The notes under the pieces are model-generated. The model did not search any database. It saw only the letters and a list, made by a program, of their open reading frames with translations, and had not been told where the DNA came from. Made by a program: the position numbers and the translations under genes. This document shows positions 1-7,305 of a stretch of DNA of 9,200 nucleotides, one piece after another. Each line of letters opens with the position of its first letter. The stretch's first letter is position 1. The stretch is from Pseudomonadota bacterium (GTDB lineage: Bacteria > Pseudomonadota > Alphaproteobacteria > Acetobacterales > Acetobacteraceae). The DNA lies in assembly GCA_021805485.1 (NCBI GenBank), contig JAJZFF010000609.1:1-9200 (forward strand), in the 5' to 3' direction.

Positions 1-508
1 CCATGGCCAGCCCCCGGCTGCGCGCGCCCTGGCCGCACAGCACCAGCGGGTCCGAGGGCCAGAGCATCGAATGCAGGTCGATCACCCAGTCCGCCCCGGC
101 GATCAGCGGCCAGATCGCGCGGGCGCGGTCGAGCTCGGCGGAGCGGCGCGGCCCCTCCAGCGCCGCCGGGTCCCAGACCCGGTTCAGATCCTCGTCGACG
201 AAGCGCGAGGCGATCGGGTTCTCGGGGTCGAAGCGGCGATAGGCGGCGATGTTGACGAAGCCGAGCGTGAGCCGCCCGCAGGCCGGGCGCGGTTCCTCGC
301 GCAGCAGGGCGTCGAGCACCGCGGCGCCGGCGATCTCGTTGCCGTGCATCAGCGCCAGCACCATCACATGCGGCCCGGAGCGCGGGGCGGCGAAGGTGGT
401 GAACCCTTCGATGCCGGTATTGCCCGGCAGCCAGGGCGCGAGATCGGGCGCCGCCAGCCGCACCTCGAAGCGCGGCAGCGATGCCGCGTCGCTCCCGGCC
501 GCGCTCAT
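1..508 (-). CDS. Succinylglutamate desuccinylase/aspartoacylase-family zinc hydrolase (partial, C-terminus off the left edge)
   Basis: The reverse strand encodes 169 residues from an ATG at 508-506 to the window edge. The family uses one zinc to cleave N-acyl amino acids such as N-succinylglutamate or N-acetylaspartate in the cytoplasm. Visible motifs are HGNEIAG (zinc ligands H55 and E58), a conserved block FVNIAAYRRF at 84-93, R102 followed by DEDLNR (N109, R110), and DLHS with the third zinc ligand H146. The H-x2-E pair, the R-x6-N-R spacing and the His about 90 residues downstream agree with human aspartoacylase (H21, E24, R63, N70, R71, H116). The catalytic Glu and C-terminal beta domain lie outside the window. 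A GTG immediately precedes the ATG (511-509) and is an equally possible start; the frame stays open further upstream but through what looks like promoter DNA. No strong ribosome binding site is seen. It is transcribed away from the ELM1 gene. The exact substrate cannot be told from this part. Confidence 0.9.
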   Translation of the reverse strand, partial: MSAAGSDAASLPRFEVRLAAPDLAPWLPGNTGIEGFTTFAAPRSGPHVMVLALMHGNEIAGAAVLDALLREEPRPACGRLTLGFVNIAAYRRFDPENPIASRFVDEDLNRVWDPAALEGPRRSAELDRARAIWPLIAGADWVIDLHSMLWPSDPLVLCGQGARSRGLAM

Positions 509-576
509 CACGGCGGCGCCGCCGGTCCGGCGCGATCGTGGCAGCCTTTTGCTCGGCGCGAACTTGCCATGGGCCC

Positions 577-604
577 ACTCTACCCAGAGATGAAAAACCT
601 GCAA
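577..604 (-). promoter_or_regulatory. Possible sigma-70-type promoter for the minus-strand zinc hydrolase
   Basis: On the minus strand TTGCAG (604-599) is followed after 16 bp by TAGAGT (582-577), a fair match to -35/-10 consensus. The spacer is AT-richer than the surrounding DNA. Transcription would begin near 570, leaving a leader of about 60 nt before the ATG at 508. This is a by-eye match only. Confidence 0.35.
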
Positions 605-618
605 CCGTGCGACATGTG

Positions 619-647
619 TTGACGAAATGTCCCGCTGGCACGAAAAC
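619..647 (+). promoter_or_regulatory. Possible promoter for the ELM1-family gene, overlapping its longest ORF start
   Basis: TTGACG (619-624) is a near-consensus -35 box. With 17 bp spacing the -10 would be GAAAAC (642-647), a weak match. If used, transcription would start near 654, which is downstream of the first ATG at 627. This would force translation from ATG 654 or ATG 675. The -35 box lies only 15 bp from the divergent -35 box, so one bound factor could affect both directions. Confidence 0.25.
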
Positions 648-1646
648 GCCGCGATGCAAGCCGCGCCGACTCTCATGGCCGCAACCCATGCCATCGCCGA
701 CGGACAGGCCCCACCGGTCACCGCCCGCGTCCTGTGCACCGACCTCGCCGGTCTCCGCTCCCAGGCCCTGGGCCTCGCGGAGGCGGCCGGATTCCGGACC
801 GATTTCCGGGTCATCGCGCCGAAGCGGCCGTGGACCCTGTTCTCGCCGATGCTCTGGCCCGATCCGCGCTGCGCGATCGACGAGGCGGCGCTCGCCCCGC
901 CGGAGGGCGACCTGATGCTCGGCGCCGGCGGCGCCGCCGCCCGCGTGCTGGCGACGCTGCGCCGGCCGGACCTGCCGGCCGTGATCATCCAGCACCCGCG
1001 CATGGATACCGGCCGGTTCGACGCCGTGGTGGTCGCGAAACACGACGGGCTGACCGGCCCGAACGTCATCGTCACCCGCACGGCGCTGCACCGGGTCACC
1101 CCCGAGCGCCTCGCCCTCGAACGCGCGCTGTGGGCGCCGCATTTCGCCTCGCTGCCGCGCCCGCTCGTCGCCGTGCTGGTGGGCGGCTCCAACGGCCGCT
1201 ACCGGCTCGACACCGCGGCGGCGCGCACCCTCGCCGAGCAGCTCGCCCGGATGATGGACCGCGACCGCGTCGGGCTGATGCTCACCCCCTCGCGCCGCAC
1301 CGAGCCCGCCGCCCGCGCCATCCTCGAGGAGGCGCTGCGCCCGCGCGGCGCCTGGATCTGGGACATGCAGGGCGAGAACCCCTATTTCGGCATGCTCGCC
1401 GTCGCCGACGCGATCGTGGTGACCGGCGATTCCGTCTCGATGGTCTCCGAGGCGGCGGCGACCGACGCGCCGGTGATGCTCGCCCGCCTGCCCGGCAAAT
1501 CGACCCGCATCGGCGCCTTCATGGACGACATGGTGGCATGCGGCCGCGCCCGGAACTTCGACGGCCGGCTGCAGACCTGGGCCGCTTCCGCGCTGAACGA
1601 CACGCCGATGGCCGCCGCCGAGCTGCGCCGGATGCTGGGAGTCTGA
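627..1646 (+). CDS. ELM1-like (DUF1022, mitochondrial fission ELM1 family) protein
   Basis: The longest reading is 339 residues. The family is named after a plant mitochondrial fission factor; bacterial members are common in alphaproteobacteria, have a GT-B-like (glycosyltransferase/epimerase-type) look, and their biochemical role is not settled. Family hallmarks seen here are an N-terminal GLRSQALGLAEAAGF block, VLVGGSNGRYRLD around 182-194 opening the second half, a TPSRRTE segment, and VVTGDSVSMVSEA around 264-276, which resembles the sugar-nucleotide binding region of GT-B enzymes. The C-terminal GRARNFDGRL is also typical. There is no signal peptide or membrane segment, so it should be cytosolic or peripheral. 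The start is uncertain: ATG 627, 654 and 675 are all in frame, none has a clear ribosome binding site, and homology-like sequence begins only around residue 35, which favours 675 (about 323 residues). It is followed after 5 bp by the 633-residue gene, implying co-transcription. Confidence 0.88.
   Translation: MSRWHENAAMQAAPTLMAATHAIADGQAPPVTARVLCTDLAGLRSQALGLAEAAGFRTDFRVIAPKRPWTLFSPMLWPDPRCAIDEAALAPPEGDLMLGAGGAAARVLATLRRPDLPAVIIQHPRMDTGRFDAVVVAKHDGLTGPNVIVTRTALHRVTPERLALERALWAPHFASLPRPLVAVLVGGSNGRYRLDTAAARTLAEQLARMMDRDRVGLMLTPSRRTEPAARAILEEALRPRGAWIWDMQGENPYFGMLAVADAIVVTGDSVSMVSEAAATDAPVMLARLPGKSTRIGAFMDDMVACGRARNFDGRLQTWAASALNDTPMAAAELRRMLGV
1637..1641 (+). promoter_or_regulatory. Ribosome binding site for the 633-residue protein
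   Basis: GGGAG lies 10 bp before ATG 1652 and inside the end of the ELM1-family gene. It supports 1652 as the start although the reading frame is open far upstream (from 734). Confidence 0.5.
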
Positions 1647-1651
1647 CTTCG

Positions 1652-3553
1652 ATGCTCGAGATCGACACGTTCGACAATGTCCGCGGCGGCAACGCGGTCT
1701 ACAAGGCGCTGGCGCACCCGCTGGCCGCCGCGGCGCTGGAGCGCCTCGCCGCCCGCCTCGCCGCCGCCGGCCCCGTCGCGGTCTACGATCCCGAGCGCAT
1801 TTTCGCGCCGCTGCGCGCCCTGGCGCCGGCGTTTCCGGTCGATGCCGTCTATGTTCACGACACGCTGGCGATCGGCGAGAGTCGCGGCGGGTTCGCCGCC
1901 CGGCCGCTGACCGACCTGGTCGCCACGGCGCCGGCCACCGTGCTGATCGCCGCCTTCGACGCCCGCCGCCTGGCCGACCGGCTGGCCACCCTGCTGCCCG
2001 GCGCCGACATCCTCACCCTCGACGAGGTGCGCCTGCCCGACCGGCTGCTGACCAACCGCCGCCGCTATCTCGACCCGCTGAACTTCGCGACCAATTTCGC
2101 CTTCTTCCGCGATGACGACGCGATGACCACCAGCCTCGTCACCGCGAATTACTGGCACGGCTATGGCGCGACCGGCGTGCGCCTGTGGTGCCGCCTGTTC
2201 GACGCCGCCGGCGCCGCGATCGCCGAGTTCGAGCGCGAACTGCCCGACCATGCCGGCGCCGTCCGCATCGACAGCGCCGAGGTGCGCCGCGCGCACGGGC
2301 TCGGCCCGTTCACCGGGCAGCTCTTCATCCATGCCGTCGGCGTCGCCGGGCACGACGTGGTGAAATACGCGCTCGACACCCATGCCGCCGGCAACGGGGC
2401 GAGCCTGTCCTGCACGCACGACGCCAATGCCTGGCCCTCCGAGCGCTTCGCCGGCCTGCCCGCGCCGCGCGAGGACGAGACGGTGATCCTCTGGGTGCAG
2501 AACAGCCACGCCGTGCCGATCCCCGCCGGCGCGATCAGCCTCGACCGGATGGGCGCCGAGGCCCCCGTGGCCCTGCCCGAGCCGATCGCCCCCTTCGCGA
2601 CGCGGGCCATCGACGTCGCCGAACTGCTGCCCGGGCTGCGCTGGCCGGCGCAGATCGAGCTGCGCGCGGGCCGCCACGTCGTCCGCCCGCGTTACGAGGT
2701 TTTGCGCGCCGGGCGCACCCGCATCGCCCACATGAATGTCGAGCGCGCCGACCTCCGCCCCGATCCCGCGATAAGCACCCTCTCGCCGCTGCTCGGCCGC
2801 GGTTTTCTGCTCCCCTTCCCGATCCTGCCGCGGGAGCGGTTCCGCTCCGTCGCGCTGCCGACGCCGATGGCGCACACCCAGGCGAACCTGCCGCTCCGGC
2901 TCGACATCTTCGCGCCCGACGGCAGCAAGGTCGCCGAGCACCGGCCCGGCACGCTCCCGCGCGACCATGCCTGCGCGATCGATCTCGACGAGGTGCTGCC
3001 GGAGGGCGCGCTGCCGGAAGGCGGCCATGGCGAGCTGGTCTACGACTTCACCGAGGGCGGCGAGGCCGATGGCTGGCTGCACGGGCTGTTCCGCTACGAG
3101 GCGCGGGACGGGTCGCACGCCGCCGAAACCAGCTTCGGCGCGCATGTGTTCAACACGATCATGACCTGGAAGGGCGAGCCGCAATCCTATTCCGGCCCGC
3201 CGCCCGGCCTCTCGACCCGGCTGTTCCTCGATCTCGGCACCGCTTCGCGGCCGAGCTTCTGCGTGCTGACCTACCCCGCCTCCGCCGCCTGGCATCAGCA
3301 CTCGGCCAGCGTGCTGATGCTGCACGACGCCGAGGGCCGCGTGCTGGCGGAGCAGAAACTCGCCATCGCCTGCTCCGGCTCGGCCATCGTCGAGCCCTGG
3401 CGGATCTTCGGCGCCGAGGTGCTGGCGCGCGCCGCCGGCGGCTACGTCATCATCCGCGACGCGACCTGCCGGCTGTTCGGCTATCACGGCAAGCACGACG
3501 GCGCCGGCCTCGGCCACGGCGCGTTTTCGTTCGATCACATGTTCGGGTTCTGA
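1652..3553 (+). CDS. Conserved-looking protein of unknown function paired with ELM1 (633 aa)
   Basis: I do not recognise a characterised family. The start at ATG 1652 is chosen because it directly follows the ELM1 stop, has a GGGAG site, and the frame upstream of it is out-of-frame shadow of ELM1. Residues 1 to about 150 read like an alternating alpha/beta (Rossmann-like) region: VAVYDPERIF, then VDAVYVHDT, then ATVLIAAFDARRLADRL, then ADILTLDEVRLPDRLL. This resembles the nucleotide/sensor-like modules attached to some sugar-modifying enzymes, but that is only a hint. Next comes a block NRRRYLDPLNFATNFAFFRD (about 134-153) and TANYWHGYGATGVRLWCRLF (about 164-183). The rest (about 165-633) looks beta-rich with repeated short strands, and includes VFNTIMTWKGEPQSYSG near 499-515 and many His/Tyr/Trp residues toward the C-terminus. 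There is no signal peptide or transmembrane helix, so it is predicted cytosolic. Tight coupling to ELM1 suggests a shared process. Coding reality is well supported by composition and context; function is unknown. Confidence 0.85.
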   Translation: MLEIDTFDNVRGGNAVYKALAHPLAAAALERLAARLAAAGPVAVYDPERIFAPLRALAPAFPVDAVYVHDTLAIGESRGGFAARPLTDLVATAPATVLIAAFDARRLADRLATLLPGADILTLDEVRLPDRLLTNRRRYLDPLNFATNFAFFRDDDAMTTSLVTANYWHGYGATGVRLWCRLFDAAGAAIAEFERELPDHAGAVRIDSAEVRRAHGLGPFTGQLFIHAVGVAGHDVVKYALDTHAAGNGASLSCTHDANAWPSERFAGLPAPREDETVILWVQNSHAVPIPAGAISLDRMGAEAPVALPEPIAPFATRAIDVAELLPGLRWPAQIELRAGRHVVRPRYEVLRAGRTRIAHMNVERADLRPDPAISTLSPLLGRGFLLPFPILPRERFRSVALPTPMAHTQANLPLRLDIFAPDGSKVAEHRPGTLPRDHACAIDLDEVLPEGALPEGGHGELVYDFTEGGEADGWLHGLFRYEARDGSHAAETSFGAHVFNTIMTWKGEPQSYSGPPPGLSTRLFLDLGTASRPSFCVLTYPASAAWHQHSASVLMLHDAEGRVLAEQKLAIACSGSAIVEPWRIFGAEVLARAAGGYVIIRDATCRLFGYHGKHDGAGLGHGAFSFDHMFGF

Positions 3554-3604
3554 ATTCAGCGCAATCCCGCGCCGCCGCCCTCGCAACGATCGCGGTTTTG
3601 GCGT

Positions 3605-3610
3605 AAGGGG
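3605..3610 (+). promoter_or_regulatory. Ribosome binding site of the AsmA-family gene
   Basis: AAGGGG sits 6 bp before ATG 3617. It decides between that ATG and the in-frame TTG at 3611, which directly abuts the site and is too close to be used. Confidence 0.6.
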
Positions 3611-3616
3611 TTGATC

Positions 3617-6313
3617 ATGCAGGCAAGACGGACCTTCCGGCGCATCGCGGTCATCGTTGTCGCGATCGTCATTCTGGCACCGCTCGCGGTCATCGGCCTA
3701 TTCCTCGCGAGCTTCGATCCCAACAGCTACAAGCCGCAGGTGATCGCCGCGGCGGAACGGGCGCTGCACCGGCCCGTCAGCATCGACGGGCGGCTGCGGA
3801 TGAGCCTCTCGCTGGTGCCGACGATCTCGGCCACCGGCATCACCATCGCCAATCCGCCCGGCTACCGGAACGCCAATCTCGCGACGCTGCGGCGCATCGA
3901 GGCGAAGGTCGCGCTGCTGCCGCTGCTGCGCCACCAGCTCAACATCCTCGATCTCGTGCTGGTCGATCCGGTGATCAACCTCGAATACGGGCCGACCGGC
4001 ACGCCCGACTGGATGATCGGCCAGGGCAGCCCGGCACCCGGCGGCGGCGGCACCGGCTCCGGCGGCACCGCATCCGGCCCGGCGGCCGGCGTCGCCCTGC
4101 AATCGGTCTCGATCGAGAACGGCACGATCACCTATCACCCGCCGATGGCGCTGATCCCGCTCAACGCCGGCCAGCCCGCCGCGCTGGCGACGCCGCAGCC
4201 CACCGTCCTGCACATCGCGCGCTTCACCGGCCGCGCCGCCTCGCTCGACGCGCCGCTGCAACTGTCGATCGACGCGCAGTACAACGGCACGCCCTTCACC
4301 GTGGCCGGCACCACCGGGCCGGTCTCGCGGCTGACCGGCGGCGCCACCGGCGGCGCGCCCTGGCCGGTGGACCTGACCGTGAGCGGCCAGGGGGCGCGCC
4401 TGCACATGACCGGGCAGATCGCCCATCCGCGCGACGCCAGCGGCTATGCGCTGCACCTGCATGCCACGGCGCCCGACCTCGCCCCGCTCGCCGCCTACCT
4501 GCCCGCCGCCGACCGCGGCGACCTGCCGCCGCTGCAGATGGTCGACCTGCGGGCCGATCTCGGCCCGCCCGCCGGCGGTTCCCTGCCCTCGGTCACCAAT
4601 GTCAGCCTCACCGCCGGCAAGTCGGACCTGACCACCTGGCGCAAGGGCCTGTCGCTGCGCTCGATGAACATCACCCTGCCCTCGCTCGACCAGGCGGTGG
4701 ACGTCGCGCTGGCCGGCCAGTACCAGGGCCGGCAGGTCGGGCTCGAAGGCAAGGCCGGCCCGGTCGGTCCCGTCATCGAGGCGGCGCTCGGCAAGCCCGC
4801 CCCCGCGCCGGCCCACGGCGCGCCGGTCGAGCGCTTCACCATGAATGTCGCCGGCCGGGTCGGCAACGCGCTGTTCAACGCCGCCGGCGGCATGGCCACG
4901 CCCTCGAAGCTCGCCGGCGTGGCGCTGAAGCTGAGCGCGACGATCCCCGACCTCGCGAAACTCTCCGACCTCGTCGGCACGCCCCTGCCGGCCTGGACCG
5001 ATATCGGCGTCTCCGGCCTGCTCACCGATCCCGGCGGCCAGGGCCTGGCGAGGACGGTCGCGCTCAACAGCCTCGCGATCAGCTCCGCCCAGGCGCAGCT
5101 GGGCGGCGCCTTCAGCCTGCGGCTCGGCCCGAAACCCGACCTGCAGGCGGTGATCCACGCTTCGCGGATCGACCTGACGGCGCTGCTCAAGGCGATGCCG
5201 AAGCCGGCCGCGACCACGACCGGCACGGCCGCCGGCGGCGGCGTGGCGCCGCCGCAGGCCAGCCCGCAGCCGAAGCCCGCTTCGGCGCCGCCGCCGTCGA
5301 ACCCGCGCCTGATCCCCGACGCGCCGCTACCCTTCAACCTGCTCCGCGCGGCGGACGGCAATGTGGAGCTGACTGTCGACAAGCTCACCTATGCCGGCGC
5401 CGATTACCGTGCGCTCACCGCCCACGCGCTGCTGCGCAACGGCGTGCTCACGGTCCGCCCGATCAGCGGCGAGCTGCCCGGCGGCCCGGTCTCCGGCACG
5501 CTGGTGGTCGACGCCGCGGCGAATCCGCCGAGTGTGCGCCTCATCGAACAGGCGCCGGCCTTCCGCCTCGGCCCGCTGCTCCGCCTGCTCGGCCAGCCCG
5601 GCTCGGCCTCGGCGACGGTGCAGCTCTACGCCGATCTCGGCGGCGCCGGTTCCACCGCGCACGATATCGCCTCGACCCTGAACGGCTCGCTCGGCGTCTC
5701 GACGGTGAACGGCGAGATCGACGGCGCGCTGCTCAACCGGCTGCTGACCGCCGCCGGCCTGCCCGCCGGTGTTGCCGGCGCCCAGGGCCCGGTGCAGCTG
5801 CGCTGCTTCGCCACGCGGATCGACGCCCATGCCGGCCTCGCCAGCATCCGCGCGCTGACGCTCGACTCCAGCCGGCTGTTCATGACCGGCGGCGGCACCG
5901 TGAACCTCGCGACCGAGGGGCTGAACGTCGTGCTCCGGCCGCAGACCGATCTCGGCGGCGGCGCCACGCCGATCCCCTTCGCGGTCACCGGCACGCTGGC
6001 GCATCCGGCCACCGGCATCGCCCCGCCCGGCGACTATGCCCAGGCGATCGCCGCCGCCGGCCAGAAGATGGGCGGCGGGCAGACCCTGTTCGGCCAGATC
6101 ACCCGCCAGCTCGGCCTGGCGCCGCGCTCCGCCGCGCCGCAGAGCTGCGCCTCGGCCCTGGCTCTCGCGCGGATGGGCCATCCCGGCCCGGCGCCGACCA
6201 CCGCCGGCCTCGCCACGGGCGGCGGCAACGGCGGCGGCACCGGCAGCGGCAGCGGCCAGGCCCCCGGCGCGGTGAGCGGGCCGCAGAACCTGCTCCAGTC
6301 GCTGTTCCACTGA
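3617..6313 (+). CDS. AsmA-family inner-membrane-anchored periplasmic protein (898 aa)
   Basis: AsmA-like proteins are anchored in the inner membrane by one N-terminal helix and extend a long beta-groove into the periplasm. They are linked to outer-membrane assembly and phospholipid transport (AsmA, TamB, YhdP group). Here basic residues RRTFRR precede a hydrophobic helix at about 10-31. The classic start of the domain follows: SFDPNSYKPQV, then RPVSIDGRLRMSLSLVPT, then GITIANPPGY, then a VALLPLLRHQLNILDLVLVDP block to about residue 125. The C-terminal AsmA-like part includes STLNGSLGVSTVNGEIDGAL (about 685-704), a MTGGGTVNLATEGLNVVL strand pair and PFAVTGTLAHP. Between them are two low-complexity linkers, Gly/Ser/Thr-rich at about 136-158 and Pro/Ala-rich at about 528-568, and a Gly-rich tail at about 867-898. 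It begins 63 bp after the 633-residue gene, the largest gap in the plus-strand series, and ends 10 bp before the ATP12 gene. Confidence 0.92.
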   Translation: MQARRTFRRIAVIVVAIVILAPLAVIGLFLASFDPNSYKPQVIAAAERALHRPVSIDGRLRMSLSLVPTISATGITIANPPGYRNANLATLRRIEAKVALLPLLRHQLNILDLVLVDPVINLEYGPTGTPDWMIGQGSPAPGGGGTGSGGTASGPAAGVALQSVSIENGTITYHPPMALIPLNAGQPAALATPQPTVLHIARFTGRAASLDAPLQLSIDAQYNGTPFTVAGTTGPVSRLTGGATGGAPWPVDLTVSGQGARLHMTGQIAHPRDASGYALHLHATAPDLAPLAAYLPAADRGDLPPLQMVDLRADLGPPAGGSLPSVTNVSLTAGKSDLTTWRKGLSLRSMNITLPSLDQAVDVALAGQYQGRQVGLEGKAGPVGPVIEAALGKPAPAPAHGAPVERFTMNVAGRVGNALFNAAGGMATPSKLAGVALKLSATIPDLAKLSDLVGTPLPAWTDIGVSGLLTDPGGQGLARTVALNSLAISSAQAQLGGAFSLRLGPKPDLQAVIHASRIDLTALLKAMPKPAATTTGTAAGGGVAPPQASPQPKPASAPPPSNPRLIPDAPLPFNLLRAADGNVELTVDKLTYAGADYRALTAHALLRNGVLTVRPISGELPGGPVSGTLVVDAAANPPSVRLIEQAPAFRLGPLLRLLGQPGSASATVQLYADLGGAGSTAHDIASTLNGSLGVSTVNGEIDGALLNRLLTAAGLPAGVAGAQGPVQLRCFATRIDAHAGLASIRALTLDSSRLFMTGGGTVNLATEGLNVVLRPQTDLGGGATPIPFAVTGTLAHPATGIAPPGDYAQAIAAAGQKMGGGQTLFGQITRQLGLAPRSAAPQSCASALALARMGHPGPAPTTAGLATGGGNGGGTGSGSGQAPGAVSGPQNLLQSLFH

Positions 6314-6323
6314 CGGCGCGGCG

Positions 6324-7025
6324 ATGAAGCGCATCTGGAGCGCCGTCGCCGTGCAGGCGCTGGAGACGGGCTTCGGCATCACGCTCGATGGCAGGCCGGT
6401 GCGCCTGCCCGGCGGCGCCCCGCTCGCCGTGCCGGCCGAGGCCCTCGCCCGCGCCATCGCCGCCGAGTGGGACGCGCCGGACAAGGATCAGGACATCCGC
6501 CCCGACGACCTGCCGCTCACCCGCCTCGCCGGCACCGCCGTCGAGCGCATCGCGCCCGACACGGCGCCGGTGCGCGCCGGCCTGCTCGCCTATGGACGCA
6601 GCGACCTGCTCTGCTACCGCGCCACCGGGCCGGACGGGCTGGTGGCCGAACAGGCGCGGCTCTGGCAGCCCTGGCTCGACTGGGCCGGCGCCACGCTCGG
6701 CGCGCGCCTCGCCGTCACCGCCGGCATCACCGCGATCGACCAGCCGCCGGAGGCGATCGCCGGCCTCGACGCGGCGCTCGCCACCCACGATGCCTGGAGC
6801 CTCGCCGGGCTCGGCGTCACCGTCCCCGCCCTCGGCAGCCTCGTGCTCGGCCTCGCCGTCGCGGCGGGCGCGATCACGCCGTCGGCGGCGCATGACTGCG
6901 CGACGCTCGACGAACGCTGGCAGGAACGGCTCTGGGGCGAGGACGCCGAGGCCGCCGCCCGCCGCGCGCGGATCGGCGGGGAGATTGCCAGCGCCGCCCG
7001 GTTCGTTAATCTCGCCCGGTCATGA
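6324..7025 (+). CDS. ATP12-family F1-ATPase assembly chaperone
   Basis: This 233-residue protein matches the ATP12 family (known in mitochondria and alphaproteobacteria), whose members bind the free alpha subunit of F1-ATPase so that the alpha3beta3 ring can form. It starts with KRIWSAVAVQ, corresponding to the usual KRFYKEV-type opening, then GFGITLDGRPVRLPGG, VPAEALARAIAAEWDA, and DDLPLTRLAGTAVERI. Further family signals are GRSDLLCYRA in the middle, QARLWQPWLDWAG, and a C-terminal segment with DERWQERLWGEDAEAAARR. There is no signal peptide or membrane helix, so it is cytoplasmic, and the length is normal for bacterial members. The start ATG 6324 follows the asmA-family stop by 10 bp but lacks a good ribosome binding site, suggesting translational coupling. 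Its stop overlaps the acylphosphatase start. No ATP synthase gene lies in the window. Confidence 0.9.
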   Translation: MKRIWSAVAVQALETGFGITLDGRPVRLPGGAPLAVPAEALARAIAAEWDAPDKDQDIRPDDLPLTRLAGTAVERIAPDTAPVRAGLLAYGRSDLLCYRATGPDGLVAEQARLWQPWLDWAGATLGARLAVTAGITAIDQPPEAIAGLDAALATHDAWSLAGLGVTVPALGSLVLGLAVAAGAITPSAAHDCATLDERWQERLWGEDAEAAARRARIGGEIASAARFVNLARS

Positions 7026-7297
7026 TCGCGAAGCATCTGATCCTGTCGGGCCGCGTCCAGGGTGTCGGGTTCCGCGACTGGATGGTGACGCGCGCCCGCC
7101 GCCTCGCCCTGGCCGGCTGGGTCCGCAACCGGGCGGACGGCACGCTCGAGGCGCTGGTCGCCGGGGATGCGCCGGCGGTCGAGGAATTGCTGCGCGCCTG
7201 CCGCCGCGGCCCGCCGCTCGCCGATGTCACCGACATCGTCGAGACCTTCGCCGAGCCGCCCGCCGAACCCGGCTTCGTCAAGCGCGCGACCGGCTAG
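7022..7297 (+). CDS. acyP: Acylphosphatase
   Basis: This 91-residue protein is a full-length acylphosphatase, a small cytoplasmic enzyme that hydrolyses the carboxyl-phosphate bond of acyl phosphates. The signature GRVQGVGFRDW carries the phosphate-binding loop and catalytic R18, and GWVRNRADGTLEAL carries catalytic N36. The 18-residue spacing equals that of R23 and N41 in the vertebrate muscle enzyme. Its ATG overlaps the TGA of the ATP12 gene in an ATGA arrangement, so the two are almost certainly translated from one mRNA. A further ORF in the same membrane-protein operon starts 8 bp downstream. Confidence 0.95.
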   Translation: MIAKHLILSGRVQGVGFRDWMVTRARRLALAGWVRNRADGTLEALVAGDAPAVEELLRACRRGPPLADVTDIVETFAEPPAEPGFVKRATG

Positions 7298-7305
7298 GCG
7301 GCGCG

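Noticed and set aside
71..622. Plus-strand open frames over the left edge region
   Set aside because: The minus strand here carries zinc-hydrolase motifs with correct ligand spacing; the plus-strand frames have no domain signal.
734..3553. A 939-residue plus-strand open frame
   Set aside because: Its first 300 residues are Arg/Pro/Gly/Ala-rich shadow of the ELM1 gene in another frame. The real gene begins at ATG 1652, right after the ELM1 stop and with a ribosome binding site.
1382..3586. A 734-residue minus-strand open frame opposite the 633-residue gene
   Set aside because: Composition (Gly/Arg/Gln/Ala/Val) is that of an antisense shadow in high-GC DNA; it has no recognisable domain and no credible start context.
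3554..3616. A promoter or terminator in the 63-bp gap before the AsmA-family gene
   Set aside because: No convincing -35/-10 pair or stem followed by T residues is visible, only the AAGGGG ribosome binding site.
3698..5158. A 486-residue minus-strand open frame inside the AsmA-family gene
   Set aside because: Antisense shadow with Arg/Gly/Gln-rich composition; the plus strand has clear AsmA motifs throughout.
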